Shown one piece after another: positions 7,962 to 16,040 of a DNA stretch of 64,000 bases. The position numbers and the translations under genes were made by a program. Origin of the DNA: a virus. How positions within the stretch are numbered: the first letter of the stretch is position 1; every line of letters starts with the position of its first letter. The notes under the pieces were generated by a model. That model searched no databases. It was not told the DNA's origin and saw only the letters and a list, made by a program, of their open reading frames with translations. The stretch is from IMG/VR virus record IMGVR_UViG_3300046674_000373, positions 32,166-96,165 of that record, one strand, 5' to 3'.

Positions 7962-9062
7962 ATGGAATGGACCAATCAACAGGCGGCCGCGCTCAAGGCC
8001 GTTCATAGCTGGCTACGCGACCCGAAGGGCAAGCAGGTTTTCCGCCTCTTCGGCTTCGCCGGTACCGGCAAGACTACCCTCGCCAAGCACATCGCCCAGT
8101 ATGCCGACGGCCTCGTCTGCTTCGCCTGCTTCACCGGCAAGGCCGCGCTTGTCCTCCGGAAGAAGGGCTGCGAGGGCGCCAGCACCATCCACTCGCTGAT
8201 CTACAAGATCGACGATCCGGAGGCCCAGCACCCGGAGTTCGTGCTGAACCCGGACAGCCCGCTCTCCATCGCGGAGCTCGCGATCATCGACGAGGTGTCG
8301 ATGGTCGACGAGGACCTCGGCCGCGACCTGCTCAGCTTCGGCAAGAAGGTGCTGGTGCTGGGCGACCCGATGCAGCTCAAGCCCGTGCGCAAGGACGAGG
8401 GGTACTTCACCGACCCGAAGGACAGGCCGGACGTGATGCTGACCGACATCCGGCGCCAGACGGCCGAGAACCCGATCATCCGACTGTCGATCGACGTGCG
8501 CGAGGGCCTCGGCTTGGTCGCAGGCGAGTACGGCGCGGCGCGCGTCATCCACCGCTCGCAGGTCGACCCGGAAAGCGTGCTGGCCGCCGACCAGGTGCTG
8601 GCCGGGATGAACAAGACCCGTCGCACGTTCAACCGGCGGATCCGCGAGCTGCGCGGCCGCACCAGCCCGCTGCCCCAGGAGGATGATCGCCTGGTCTGCC
8701 TGCGCAACAATCGCGAGCTCGGGCTGCTGAACGGCTCTCTCTGGCGCACCCAGCGCGCGTCTGCCTTCGGTGAGATCGTGACGCTGGAGGTCGATTCGCT
8801 GGACGGTCTGCAGGACCCGGGCGCGGTCACGGTGCCGGCCGCCTTCTTTCTCGGAACCGACGCCGACCTGGACTGGCGAATCAAGCGCCAGCATGAGGAG
8901 TTCGATTTCGGCGAGTGCCTCACCGTGCACAAGTCGCAAGGCTCCCAGTGGGACAACGTGATGTTGTTCGACGAGAGCGCCACCTTCCGCGAGCAGCGAA
9001 TCAACCACCTGTACACCGGCATCACCCGGGCGGCCGAGCGGCTGACCGTGGTGCTGCCTTAA
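7962..9062 (+). CDS. RecD/Dda-like 5'-3' DNA helicase (SF1B)
   Basis: 366 residues. Walker A GFAGTGKTT (31-39), Walker B IIDEVSMVDEDL (about 107), motif III LGDPMQLKPV, a UvrD-type C-terminal LTVHKSQGSQWDNV, and motif VI YTGITRA. This order and length match Dda/RecD2-type helicases used in phage DNA replication and recombination. It lies 15 bases after the previous gene and precedes a gene with a strong AAAGGAG site. Confidence 0.9.
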   Translation: MEWTNQQAAALKAVHSWLRDPKGKQVFRLFGFAGTGKTTLAKHIAQYADGLVCFACFTGKAALVLRKKGCEGASTIHSLIYKIDDPEAQHPEFVLNPDSPLSIAELAIIDEVSMVDEDLGRDLLSFGKKVLVLGDPMQLKPVRKDEGYFTDPKDRPDVMLTDIRRQTAENPIIRLSIDVREGLGLVAGEYGAARVIHRSQVDPESVLAADQVLAGMNKTRRTFNRRIRELRGRTSPLPQEDDRLVCLRNNRELGLLNGSLWRTQRASAFGEIVTLEVDSLDGLQDPGAVTVPAAFFLGTDADLDWRIKRQHEEFDFGECLTVHKSQGSQWDNVMLFDESATFREQRINHLYTGITRAAERLTVVLP

Positions 9063-9076
9063 CCTGAAAGGAGTTT

Positions 9077-9631
9077 ATGAATACCCTCTGGAGCATCATC
9101 GCCCACCTGGTCTCGCGCCCGGCCGTGGTCGACTACCTGATCAAGCGCGCGAAGCGGACGCCCTACATCCACATCACCGGTCCGGACGGCAGCGTCTACA
9201 TGGAGCGCTACTGGCTCTTCAATCCGTACCCGGCGAACTCGTCCGGCAACCGGCCGTGGTGGAAGTTCCCGATCTCGATCCGGCTGCACCGGATCATGCG
9301 CGAGGACGACGACCGCGACCTGCATGACCACCCGTGGAACGCCCGAACGGTCATCCTGCATGGCTGGTACCGCGAAGTGCGCCTCAAGCAGCACCAGCAC
9401 GAGACGTACGAGAAGGTGTATCCGGTCGAGCTGGTTCCGGTCACCTACCGACGACTGCCAGGCGACACTGCGCGCCTGCGCTTCGGCGAGTACCACCGCA
9501 TTCTGCAGGTCAGCCCGGGCGGCGTCTGGACCCTGTTCATCACCGGCCGCTACCGCGGCACCTGGGGCTTTCTCGTCAGCGGGGTGAAGGTGCCATGGCG
9601 GCGTTACCTGGGCATCGAGGAGCAGGCATGA
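9077..9631 (+). CDS. cupin-like phage protein
   Basis: 184 residues with ribosome site AAAGGAG. The central HRIMREDDDRDLHDHPW...ILHGWYREV and later HRILQVSPGGVWTLFITG form a double-stranded beta-helix (cupin) pattern; the HDHPW histidines could bind metal. An N-terminal helix (LVSRPAVVDYLIKRAKRTPYI) precedes it. Substrate unknown. Overlaps the next gene by ATGA. Confidence 0.65.
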   Translation: MNTLWSIIAHLVSRPAVVDYLIKRAKRTPYIHITGPDGSVYMERYWLFNPYPANSSGNRPWWKFPISIRLHRIMREDDDRDLHDHPWNARTVILHGWYREVRLKQHQHETYEKVYPVELVPVTYRRLPGDTARLRFGEYHRILQVSPGGVWTLFITGRYRGTWGFLVSGVKVPWRRYLGIEEQA

Positions 9632-9885
9632 TGACCGCTACCGCCCCACGCTACGCCCTTTACCCCGGCTTCGTCCGCAGCCAGACCGACGGCGACCGCC
9701 ACTACATCGGCGCGCTGACCCTGGCGCACCTGTACGGCGTGCGCGTGCAGGACTGCATCGTCATCAACCCGAACGACGCGGACGACCCCAGCCAGCGCGA
9801 GAAGCTGGAGCGGGCGCGCCGGCTCGTGCCGCTGGTGCCGCGCTACGACGGGAACTACACCCTGCCTCTGGCGAGGGCGGCATGA
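9628..9885 (+). CDS. small conserved phage protein
   Basis: 85 residues from the ATG at 9628, coupled to the preceding stop. The sequence YPGFVRSQTDGDRHYIGALTL...VQDCIVINP is a recurrent phage/Proteobacteria small-protein family of unknown function. Ends with coupling to the next gene. Confidence 0.7.
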   Translation: MMTATAPRYALYPGFVRSQTDGDRHYIGALTLAHLYGVRVQDCIVINPNDADDPSQREKLERARRLVPLVPRYDGNYTLPLARAA

Positions 9886-10145
9886 CCGCCGCCGTCTTGA
9901 CCCCGGCCCAGCTCATGCTGCTGCGCGAGGCGCTGGGCCTGAGCCACTACCAGCGGGCGCCGATCCGGCACAACCTGCCTGCTCATGCCGCCAAGGGGCG
10001 CGAGGACGACGTCGCTGCTCTGGAGCGTATGGGCTACCTGCGCACCAGGATGTTCGCCGGGGAGGGTGGTTGGGAGTCCGTCACCGAGATCACGGCCGAG
10101 GGCGAGGCTTGTGCGCTGGCGAACTCGACAGTGGAGGGCAGCTGA
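9882..10145 (+). CDS. small hypothetical protein, winged-helix-like
   Basis: 87 residues; starts ATGA over the previous stop. LTPAQLMLLREALGLS... AALERMGYLRTRMF... VTEITAEGEACA has the helix-helix-beta-beta order of a winged helix with the typical closing TAEG-A. DNA binding is inferred from pattern only. Confidence 0.65.
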   Translation: MTAAVLTPAQLMLLREALGLSHYQRAPIRHNLPAHAAKGREDDVAALERMGYLRTRMFAGEGGWESVTEITAEGEACALANSTVEGS

Positions 10146-10477
10146 TGGCCGTCTACGTCGACGACATGGAGGCGCCGTACGGCCGCATGAAGATGTGCCA
10201 CATGCTGGCCGATTCGGATGCCGAGCTGCACACCATGGCCGACCGGATCGGCGTGGCGCGGCGCTGGCACCAGGCGCCGCCGCACGACAGCCACTACGAT
10301 ATTGCGCTCAGCAAGAAGGCACTGGCCGTCGCCGCCGGCGCGATCGCGATCACGTGGCGCCAAGCCGGAGCCATGAACTTCCGGCGGCGCGTCACCGGCC
10401 AGCTCGGCGACCCGAGCGACGCAGTCGAGTGGATGACTAGCTACAAGGCCAAGGTCCGGGCCGCCGCTCCAGCCTAA
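10145..10477 (+). CDS. DUF4031 family protein
   Basis: 110 residues. The opening MAVYVDDMEAPYGRMKMCHM, then HTMADRIGVARRWHQ, SHYDI and KKALAVAAGAIAITWR are the hallmark segments of DUF4031, a small family seen in phages and actinobacteria with no firm function. Last gene of the early operon, followed after 8 bases by a terminator. Confidence 0.85.
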   Translation: MAVYVDDMEAPYGRMKMCHMLADSDAELHTMADRIGVARRWHQAPPHDSHYDIALSKKALAVAAGAIAITWRQAGAMNFRRRVTGQLGDPSDAVEWMTSYKAKVRAAAPA

Positions 10478-10485
10478 AAAACTAC

Positions 10486-10515
10486 GGGCGGCCCTTTTGA
10501 GGCCGCCCGCTTTGT
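10486..10515 (+). terminator. rho-independent terminator ending the early operon
   Basis: GGGCGGCC and GGCCGCCC form an 8-bp stem with loop CTTTTGA, followed by GCTTTGT. It separates the early operon from the attachment region. Confidence 0.65.
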
Positions 10516-10516
10516 C

Positions 10517-10745
10517 TGCGCCCTATTTGCGCCCTAGAGCTTGGCCCCAGAGGGTAAATCCATGCTCCACCTAGCGAAAATAGCAGTTGCGCTGAGACAA
10601 TGAGACATTTATCATCCCTATCACGGAAGTACACGGAAATGCATTTGTGTGCGTAATTTCAACGCGTTAGCCATCTCGACCGGCGACCGGCGAAACCCGC
10701 AAAATGCGCCCTGTACCCGTATTTTTGCGCCCTATGTGCGCCCTA
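10517..10745. other. candidate attP region with integrase arm-type sites
   Basis: TGCGCCCTA occurs at 10517-10525 and 10528-10536, and again at 10726-10734 and 10737-10745, each pair 11 bases apart in the same orientation; a near copy TGCGCCCTG is at 10705. The 190 bases between hold direct repeats TGAGACA (10593, 10601) and CACGGAA (10622, 10632), but I cannot place the crossover core. The layout resembles the P and P' arms of a lambda-type attP lying directly before int. No other gene fits in this gap. Confidence 0.5.
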
Positions 10746-10760
10746 ACCGTCGAGCACAAC

Positions 10761-11933
10761 ATGAAGAGATCGCCTACTAAAATCACGAAGAGCATGATCG
10801 ACTGCGCCCTACCGGAGGCCTCCGACAGCTTCCTCTGGGACAGCGAGGTTAAGGGTTTCGGGGTCCGGATCCAGCCGTCTGGCACCAAGTCGTACATGGT
10901 TCGGTACCGCACCAAGGAAGGTACCCAACGCAAGCAGAACCTCGGCCGCACCAACGTGCTCACGCCGGCCGAAGCCCGCGAGCTGGCGCGCAAGGTGCTG
11001 GCCAAGGTCGCCGCCGGCGAGGACCCGATGGCTGAGCGCCGCAAGGAAGAGAGCCAGCCCACCATCGCCGATCTCGAGGAGCGGTACACACGGGAGCACG
11101 CCAAGCCGTTCAAGAAGCCTGCCAGCCAGCATATCGATGCCCAGAACTGGCGCCTCTACATTCTGCCGGAGTGGCGCACCCGGCTCGTCGCTGAGATCAA
11201 GAAATCCGACATCCTGACCCTGTTCGGCAGCATGGCCGACAAGCCGGCAGCAGCCAACCAGACGCTCGCCCTGCTCTCCAAGGCCATGAACCTCGCCGAG
11301 GATTGGGGCTGGCGCGCGTCGAACACGAACCCATGCCACCGGATCAAGCGCTACAAGCTGAAGAAGCACACCGCCGTCCTGACCTACGAGCAGATGGCCC
11401 GCCTGCACCAGACGATGACAAAGATGGTCGCGGAACGCCGATTGACGCCGGAGTTCGCGGCCGCGATCCGGCTGCTACAGCTCACCGGCTGCCGCAAGAA
11501 CGAGATCCTGGAAGCCGAGACGGCATGGGTGGACCGCAGCAAGCGCGTGCTCCGGCTACCCGATTCGAAGGTCGGCCCGCGCGACATTCCGCTGTCCGAA
11601 CACGCCCTTGAGATCATCGAAGACCTCGACGGCCAGTACCTGATCGGGGGAAACCGGGGCAAGGCGACCAGCAACGTCTACAGGGTCTGGGCCCGGGTGA
11701 AGAAGGAGGCAGAGCTGCCGGCGGACCTGCGGATCCACGACCTGCGCCACAGCGCCGGTTCGCTGGCTCACATGGCCGGCATGACCCAGTCCCAGATCGC
11801 CGAGCTGCTCGGCCACAGCATTCTGGCGACGACCGAGAAGTACATCCACAACCACGACGGTGATGCCGCCAAAGCCGCGAACGTGCTGGGTGCGGTGGTT
11901 ACGGCAGCTTGGAAGGAGCCGGTTGCGGCTTGA
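10761..11933 (+). CDS. int: tyrosine-type site-specific integrase
   Basis: 390 residues from the ATG at 10761; upstream in-frame ATGs at 10704 and 10735 lie inside the TGCGCCCTA repeats and are less likely. N-terminal arm-binding domain of the DUF4102 type (FLWDSEVKGFGVRIQPSG), SAM-like core-binding domain (about 100-205) and catalytic domain with Arg245 (LTGCRKNEIL), His326-x-x-Arg329 (HDLRHS), Gly-His352 and the nucleophile Tyr361 (EKYIH). All catalytic residues are present. Its 3' end overlaps the convergent Rz1 gene by 35 bases. Confidence 0.95.
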   Translation: MKRSPTKITKSMIDCALPEASDSFLWDSEVKGFGVRIQPSGTKSYMVRYRTKEGTQRKQNLGRTNVLTPAEARELARKVLAKVAAGEDPMAERRKEESQPTIADLEERYTREHAKPFKKPASQHIDAQNWRLYILPEWRTRLVAEIKKSDILTLFGSMADKPAAANQTLALLSKAMNLAEDWGWRASNTNPCHRIKRYKLKKHTAVLTYEQMARLHQTMTKMVAERRLTPEFAAAIRLLQLTGCRKNEILEAETAWVDRSKRVLRLPDSKVGPRDIPLSEHALEIIEDLDGQYLIGGNRGKATSNVYRVWARVKKEAELPADLRIHDLRHSAGSLAHMAGMTQSQIAELLGHSILATTEKYIHNHDGDAAKAANVLGAVVTAAWKEPVAA

Positions 11934-12192
11934 CCGTCGGCTTGGGATCGCAGCCGGACATGGCCACTTCCAGCCCGGTTGCGTACCCATCCATCGCTGC
12001 ATAGTCCTGCAGCGCCACCTGCGCGGCGACCTTGTCGCCCGGGTACGGCCCGGTGCCGAACTTCGGCTCGGGCCGTTTCTGCTTGTCGCCCAGGCAGCCG
12101 ACGGCCACGGGCACCTTAACCTCGACGACCTTCGGGACTGTGTTGCAGGCGGCCAGCGCCAGCACCAGCAGGGCAAGGAGCGCACCTCTCAT
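11899..12192 (-). CDS. Rz1: outer-membrane spanin subunit (Rz1-like lipoprotein)
   Basis: 97 residues from the ATG at 12192. The signal sequence ends in a lipobox LALAAC (cysteine at residue 16), followed by a Pro/Lys-rich periplasmic part. It overlaps the Rz-like gene by ATGA. With the inner-membrane partner it would bridge the envelope and fuse membranes in the last step of lysis. Confidence 0.8.
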   Translation of the reverse strand: MRGALLALLVLALAACNTVPKVVEVKVPVAVGCLGDKQKRPEPKFGTGPYPGDKVAAQVALQDYAAMDGYATGLEVAMSGCDPKPTVKPQPAPSKLP

Positions 12193-12554
12193 TTCCAGAC
12201 CCCCCATGCTTCCCGGAGAACGCCGTCGCAGGTGGTGGCCTTGCTGTTGGCGACGGCGTCCTCGCGGTTCTTGGCGCGCTTGATCGCATCAGCCGCGAAG
12301 GCCTCGGCCATCTTGCGGCGCTCCTCGGCCGCATCGGACTGAGCCTGCAAGGCCTCGACGGCGCGGTTCTGCTCGCGCACCTTGTCGAGCAGCGCGTCGT
12401 ACTCGGCTTGCTTGGCCGTCAGCGCGCGCTGGTGGGCTGCATCGAGCCGCCAGCCATTCACCATCGCGCCGGCAGTCGCAGCCAGGGCCAGTAGCGCCAC
12501 CACCAGCACCACGCGCGCCAGGAGCTGATACTGCTCGGGGATCAGTTTAAACAT
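12189..12554 (-). CDS. Rz: inner-membrane spanin subunit (Rz-like)
   Basis: 121 residues from the ATG at 12554. One N-terminal membrane anchor (VVLVVALLALAATAGAMV, about 15-32) followed by a long helical coiled-coil periplasmic domain with regular Ala/Lys/Glu heptads and two cysteines region near the end. Starts 13 bases inside the endolysin gene and is coupled to Rz1. Confidence 0.82.
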   Translation of the reverse strand: MFKLIPEQYQLLARVVLVVALLALAATAGAMVNGWRLDAAHQRALTAKQAEYDALLDKVREQNRAVEALQAQSDAAEERRKMAEAFAADAIKRAKNREDAVANSKATTCDGVLREAWGVWK

Positions 12555-13126
12555 ACGGCTGTCCCCCACGAGGTGAACTTCGGCTGGTGCTTGAGCAGGA
12601 TCCAGCGCGGGTATAGTCGGCTGTATTCGAAGTTCTTGGCTGACTGGCCCGCGTTGACAGACTCGGTGGCATCGAACCACTTGCCGGGATGCGTGGTGCG
12701 CTTCTGCGCGCGCTGCACGTAGCCGAGGCCCGCGTTGTAGCCCTTCAGCGAGGCCGCCCAGCGATCACAGGCGGTGTCGCCCTTCACGCGCGCATAGTTC
12801 CAGCCGTCGAGGCGGACCATCGCGCGGATCGCCCAGGTCGGGTTGTACGGGTCGGGCGCGCCGAGCTCCGGGTACGAGCGAGCTACCTGCTTCGCCGTCC
12901 CGTCCATGAACTGCGCCAGGCCGCGGCCGTTGTCCCAGGCTGTCACGTCAGGCCGCCAGTTGCTCTCCTGCGTGATCTGCCCGGCGAACATCGGTACGGG
13001 GGCATTGAGGCCATAGACGGCCTGCGCTTCGCGCGTGAGCGTCGGCCTGAACCGCGCGGCGGCCTCCGGCGGTCCGGCCCACGCCGGCGCCGCCAGGAGC
13101 AGCAGGATGGCGACCAGCCGGAGCAT
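12542..13126 (-). CDS. secreted endolysin, SLT/lysozyme-like transglycosylase
   Basis: 194 residues. A Sec signal peptide (LRLVAILLLLAAPAWA, cleavage after AWA near residue 20) is followed by an SLT-type muramidase domain with the catalytic Glu in QITQESNW, then GRGLAQFMDGTA and SLKGYNAG, the three classical transglycosylase motifs. A cleavable signal implies export by Sec rather than through the holin hole. Coupled to the holin gene by TGATG. Confidence 0.85.
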   Translation of the reverse strand: MLRLVAILLLLAAPAWAGPPEAAARFRPTLTREAQAVYGLNAPVPMFAGQITQESNWRPDVTAWDNGRGLAQFMDGTAKQVARSYPELGAPDPYNPTWAIRAMVRLDGWNYARVKGDTACDRWAASLKGYNAGLGYVQRAQKRTTHPGKWFDATESVNAGQSAKNFEYSRLYPRWILLKHQPKFTSWGTAVCLN

Positions 13127-13392
13127 CACAGGCCCAGCGCGATCGCGAGCATGGCCGCGCCGACGATTATGGCGCGGCGGATATGCTCCAGCGGGTTCGA
13201 TTCGTCGGTGATGCGCGCGCGGAAGCAGTTGCGGTCGACCCAGTAGCCAGCGAAGGCCGCCAGCGTGAGGTGACCGAGCTTCCACAGAACGATCTGGACC
13301 TGCGGGGCAGTGCCGCTCGCGGCGAGCAGCGCGGCAGCCACGTAGAGGCCGATCGAGATCAGCACCCACTGAAACATGCGCATTTTATCCAT
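13126..13392 (-). CDS. holin
   Basis: 88 residues with two or three membrane segments (about 8-26, 36-50, and IIVGAAMLAIALGL at the end). The pattern WVDRNCFR...PLEHIRRAIIVGAAMLAIALGL matches the phage holin family with 2-3 TM helices. It directly precedes the endolysin, completing a normal lysis cassette. Confidence 0.8.
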   Translation of the reverse strand: MDKMRMFQWVLISIGLYVAAALLAASGTAPQVQIVLWKLGHLTLAAFAGYWVDRNCFRARITDESNPLEHIRRAIIVGAAMLAIALGL

Positions 13393-13433
13393 GGCGAAGG
13401 TTCTCCGGAGATGGCGTTGGGAAGGGGGGGGAA

Positions 13434-13706
13434 TTACTTGGCGCCGACTTTGTCGGCGACCTTTTCGACACTGCGTTTCAGGTCGCCAAGGGCTTCCTTG
13501 ACCTCCTGGAACTTGTCTTTGTTCGAGCTGTCCTGCATCGCGTCGCGCTCGCGCTGGCTGGAGATGCGCTCCTCGAGGACGGTGACCCGCTTGTCCATCG
13601 TGCTCCAGCCGACCGCTGCCGTGATCAGGAATCCGAGGAAGGTCAGGATGTGGCCGAGGTTGACAGTCTTGTCGAACCGGACGCGGTTGTCGGATGCGTT
13701 TGCCAA
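13434..13706 (-). CDS. membrane-anchored coiled-coil phage protein
   Basis: 90 residues. Starts at a TTG at 13706 with AAGGG upstream. One membrane segment (ILTFLGFLITAAVGW, about 20-34) then a charged coiled coil with heptads to the C-terminus. It is the first gene of the lysis module. Families of this shape accompany holins in Burkholderiales phages; the role (holin partner or antiholin) is uncertain. Confidence 0.7.
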   Translation of the reverse strand: MANASDNRVRFDKTVNLGHILTFLGFLITAAVGWSTMDKRVTVLEERISSQRERDAMQDSSNKDKFQEVKEALGDLKRSVEKVADKVGAK

Positions 13707-13750
13707 TTGTCGGCCCTTAAAGAATGCCCGGTGGGGCGTGTGCGTTTCGA

Positions 13751-13773
13751 TGGGGCAATCCTACGATCACGAC
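13751..13773 (-). promoter_or_regulatory. late promoter element, lysis module (leadered copy)
   Basis: GTCGTGAT-N3-A-N3-T ends 7 bases before the predicted start site, an A at 13751. Transcription would begin 45 bases upstream of the TTG start of the first lysis gene. The element lies just downstream of the tail fibre stop (13795). Confidence 0.5.
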
Positions 13774-13794
13774 GCGCCAGATCCGGAACAGCGG

Positions 13795-14553
13795 TCAGAA
13801 ACCAAGGGCGATATACAGCCCGGGCTGCGTCGCCACGGATGCACTGGTGTTGTAGGCAACGAACGCAGTTTTGTTGAACGTGTTGGCATTCACGCCAGAG
13901 ATTGCCACTTTCCCGACGTTGTCTGCCCCGGCAGTGGCAATGCAGGACAGGCACGCATTTGGGAAAGCCATCGCGTAAGTGACGGTTTGACTGCCATTCC
14001 CAGCAATAGACGGGACCTGACCCCACTGAAGGATCAGCCCACCCGGGAACATCTGGTAGCCGTTCGTGGTCAGCGAGCGCGCAAACTGATGCTCATAAGG
14101 AAGTGCGGCGGTGCCCAGCATGCACCAGGTGTTCGCTGCCACCTTGACGATGTTCGCGTGAGAGCCATTCGTGGCGGTTGCACTGGCTCCTGCCGCAAGA
14201 GTTTCGCCGCAAAAAATGGTGTCGCCAGCTGCCGGTGTGATCGTTGTAATGGCGCCAGACGAAAATGAGATCGGGAAGCTTGCCCCCAGCGGGAGGCCCG
14301 CTGTCGACGGGAGATTCAGCGTCGTCGCCAGGCAGACAGCGCGCTTGCCTGCGTCAGCTGCCGTGAGGCTACCAGTCGGCCCGGCCACTTGGACGTTGCC
14401 GGCCATGTTGCCAAGCGCGCGCTGAACGGCATCCATGGTGGCGAGGGATTTCGTGACGTCGAACTGCGGTGGCGTGATCGCTGCGATCACATTACCAGCG
14501 GTATCAGCCGTCAGCGCCGCGGCGAGGTTGGTCAGCTTGGTCGGTGCGTTCAT
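13795..14553 (-). CDS. tail fibre protein with gp53-like C-terminal domain
   Basis: 252 residues from the ATG at 14553. The N-terminal half is low-complexity helical (LTNLAAALTADTAGN) then a beta-rich stretch. The C-terminal 70 residues (LILQWGQVPSI...TVTYAMAFPNACLSC) form the phage tail fibre gp53-like receptor-contact domain. Last structural gene before the lysis module. Confidence 0.78.
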   Translation of the reverse strand: MNAPTKLTNLAAALTADTAGNVIAAITPPQFDVTKSLATMDAVQRALGNMAGNVQVAGPTGSLTAADAGKRAVCLATTLNLPSTAGLPLGASFPISFSSGAITTITPAAGDTIFCGETLAAGASATATNGSHANIVKVAANTWCMLGTAALPYEHQFARSLTTNGYQMFPGGLILQWGQVPSIAGNGSQTVTYAMAFPNACLSCIATAGADNVGKVAISGVNANTFNKTAFVAYNTSASVATQPGLYIALGF

Positions 14554-14593
14554 ACATCCTTTCGTTGTCGCCGGGCCTGGGCCCGGGAGAGGC

Positions 14594-14788
14594 TTACTGC
14601 GCGGGGCTTGGTGGCGGCACCACGACCGGCGGCGGCGCCTTCCACTTGCCGTCCGCCAGGCGCCAGCCGTGCCGTACGTTGTCAGGGACCTCGACGAAGT
14701 CCTTTGCGATCGACGGGTGGAACGAGTTTTCCGGGTCGCTGGACACGTCCACAGCAACGTCGTTGATGATGCGTGCGAAGTTCTTCAT
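14594..14788 (-). CDS. small fibre-associated protein, possible fibre chaperone
   Basis: 64 residues. MKNFARIINDVAVDV...SIAKDFVEVPDNVRHGWRL then a Pro/Val tail resembles the short tail fibre assembly/XkdW-like proteins that follow fibre genes. It sits between two fibre genes with a GGAG ribosome site. Confidence 0.65.
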   Translation of the reverse strand: MKNFARIINDVAVDVSSDPENSFHPSIAKDFVEVPDNVRHGWRLADGKWKAPPPVVVPPPSPAQ

Positions 14789-14792
14789 GGGG

Positions 14793-15710
14793 TTACCACT
14801 CCACGATCACGAGGCCAGTACCACCGGCGCCGGCACTCGTCGCGCCGCCGCCACCACCACCACCGATGCCACCGGGAGCGCCGTTATTGGCACCGCCGCC
14901 GCCACCACCACACATGCTGGTCGAAGACGTGACAGTGTTAGTCGCTCCGCCGCCACCGATACCGCCAAGCATCGGGTTGTTGCCCGAGTCGACCCCGCCA
15001 CCGCCACCCACGAAGCCATCAAATGGGAACCGGATAACAGCAGCGATCGGGTTGGTGTCGCCGTTCACGTTATTGACGTTGGTGGTTGAACCAGAACTTC
15101 CGTTGTAGCCGCCGGACCGAAGGCCGGCAATGTTAGGGGCACCATAGGTACCGATCGGCAGCCCGAACGGCGAGCCGCCGCTCAAGGTACCGGCAAGCGA
15201 ATCGCCGCCGCCGACACCGGCACCACCGCCACTGTAAGAGTTACCACCGTCGCCCAGCTGACTGCCGGCCCCAGCACCGCCAAGAGAATTAGCTTTTCCG
15301 CCCTTTGCCTGGAAATCGCCACCGGTACCAGATCCGCCGGCGCCATTCCCGCCCTGCATGCCTCCGGTAGCGGAGATCAGCGCTCCGAAGGAGCTCGTGC
15401 CGCCGATGTTGCCGGCAGTGCCGCCGGCGCCGACGGTCACGTTGAATGACGCTCCCGGCGTGACGGTGAATGCGCCATGCGCGTAACCGCCGCCGCCACC
15501 GCCACCCGTAGTGCTGCCGCCGCCACCGCCGCCGATCACTCGCACGCGGATCGCCGAGACGTTCGCCGGGATGACCCATACCTGCGATGCCGAGAACACC
15601 TTCCAGCGGCCGGTGCCGAATTCGCCCAGGAACCCACCTGGACGAGCCACCTGGTTGTCAACGATGTTGATGGTGTCTGCCGATGCCGGCAGCGTAATAT
15701 TGCGGCCCAT
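14793..15710 (-). CDS. glycine-rich tail fibre adhesin
   Basis: 305 residues. The first 65 residues are an ordinary beta domain (GRWKVFSASQVWVIPANVSAIRVRVIG). The rest is dominated by runs of glycine (GGGGG blocks) separated by short variable loops and closes with GTGLVIVEW. This matches the polyglycine-sandwich adhesin tip known from S16/T2-type gp38 proteins, where the loops between glycine strands contact receptors. Host-range determinant by inference. Confidence 0.75.
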   Translation of the reverse strand: MGRNITLPASADTINIVDNQVARPGGFLGEFGTGRWKVFSASQVWVIPANVSAIRVRVIGGGGGGSTTGGGGGGGYAHGAFTVTPGASFNVTVGAGGTAGNIGGTSSFGALISATGGMQGGNGAGGSGTGGDFQAKGGKANSLGGAGAGSQLGDGGNSYSGGGAGVGGGDSLAGTLSGGSPFGLPIGTYGAPNIAGLRSGGYNGSSGSTTNVNNVNGDTNPIAAVIRFPFDGFVGGGGGVDSGNNPMLGGIGGGGATNTVTSSTSMCGGGGGGANNGAPGGIGGGGGGGATSAGAGGTGLVIVEW

Positions 15711-15722
15711 TCTTCGCCTCGA

Positions 15723-16040
15723 TTAGTTGACTGGGATGCCGTGTGCGCGCGCCGACACGTTGGCAACGTCAGCACGCACCCAGATTTTCTCGCCAGCGGA
15801 GATCGCCAGTCCGGTGTTCTCCATTACGCCGTTGGCCTCGACGCGCGAGTCATACTCGATGTAGTCGGCTGCCGCCGGGGCCACCCCGGCGCCGATCGCG
15901 ATGCGGATCTTGATCGGCGCCGCGTTGCGATTGCACAGCCGAACATTGACGACGAGGTCGAGCGTCTGCGCGTCCATCAGCAGTGTGTCGGTGGCCGCCG
16001 CCAGATCGGCGCTGCCCAATTTGCCAGTTCCAAGCGTCAT
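15723..16040 (-). CDS. small virion protein, fibre module
   Basis: 105 residues, beta-rich (LDLVVNVRLCNRNAAPIKIRIAIG ... EKIWVRADVANVSARAHG). Overlaps the upstream fibre gene by ATGA. Looks like a small knob or linker protein of the fibre; no family name is certain. Confidence 0.65.
   Translation of the reverse strand: MTLGTGKLGSADLAAATDTLLMDAQTLDLVVNVRLCNRNAAPIKIRIAIGAGVAPAAADYIEYDSRVEANGVMENTGLAISAGEKIWVRADVANVSARAHGIPVN

Noticed and set aside
10555-10572. AAATCCATGCTCCACC as a tRNA or tmRNA 3' end used as attachment core
   Set aside because: Resembles such an end only over a few bases; no cloverleaf or acceptor partner is present in the window.
14793-15710. Glycine-rich gene as a simple-sequence artefact
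   Set aside because: It has a normal N-terminal domain, a ribosome site, neighbours in phase with the fibre module, and the known polyglycine adhesin pattern.
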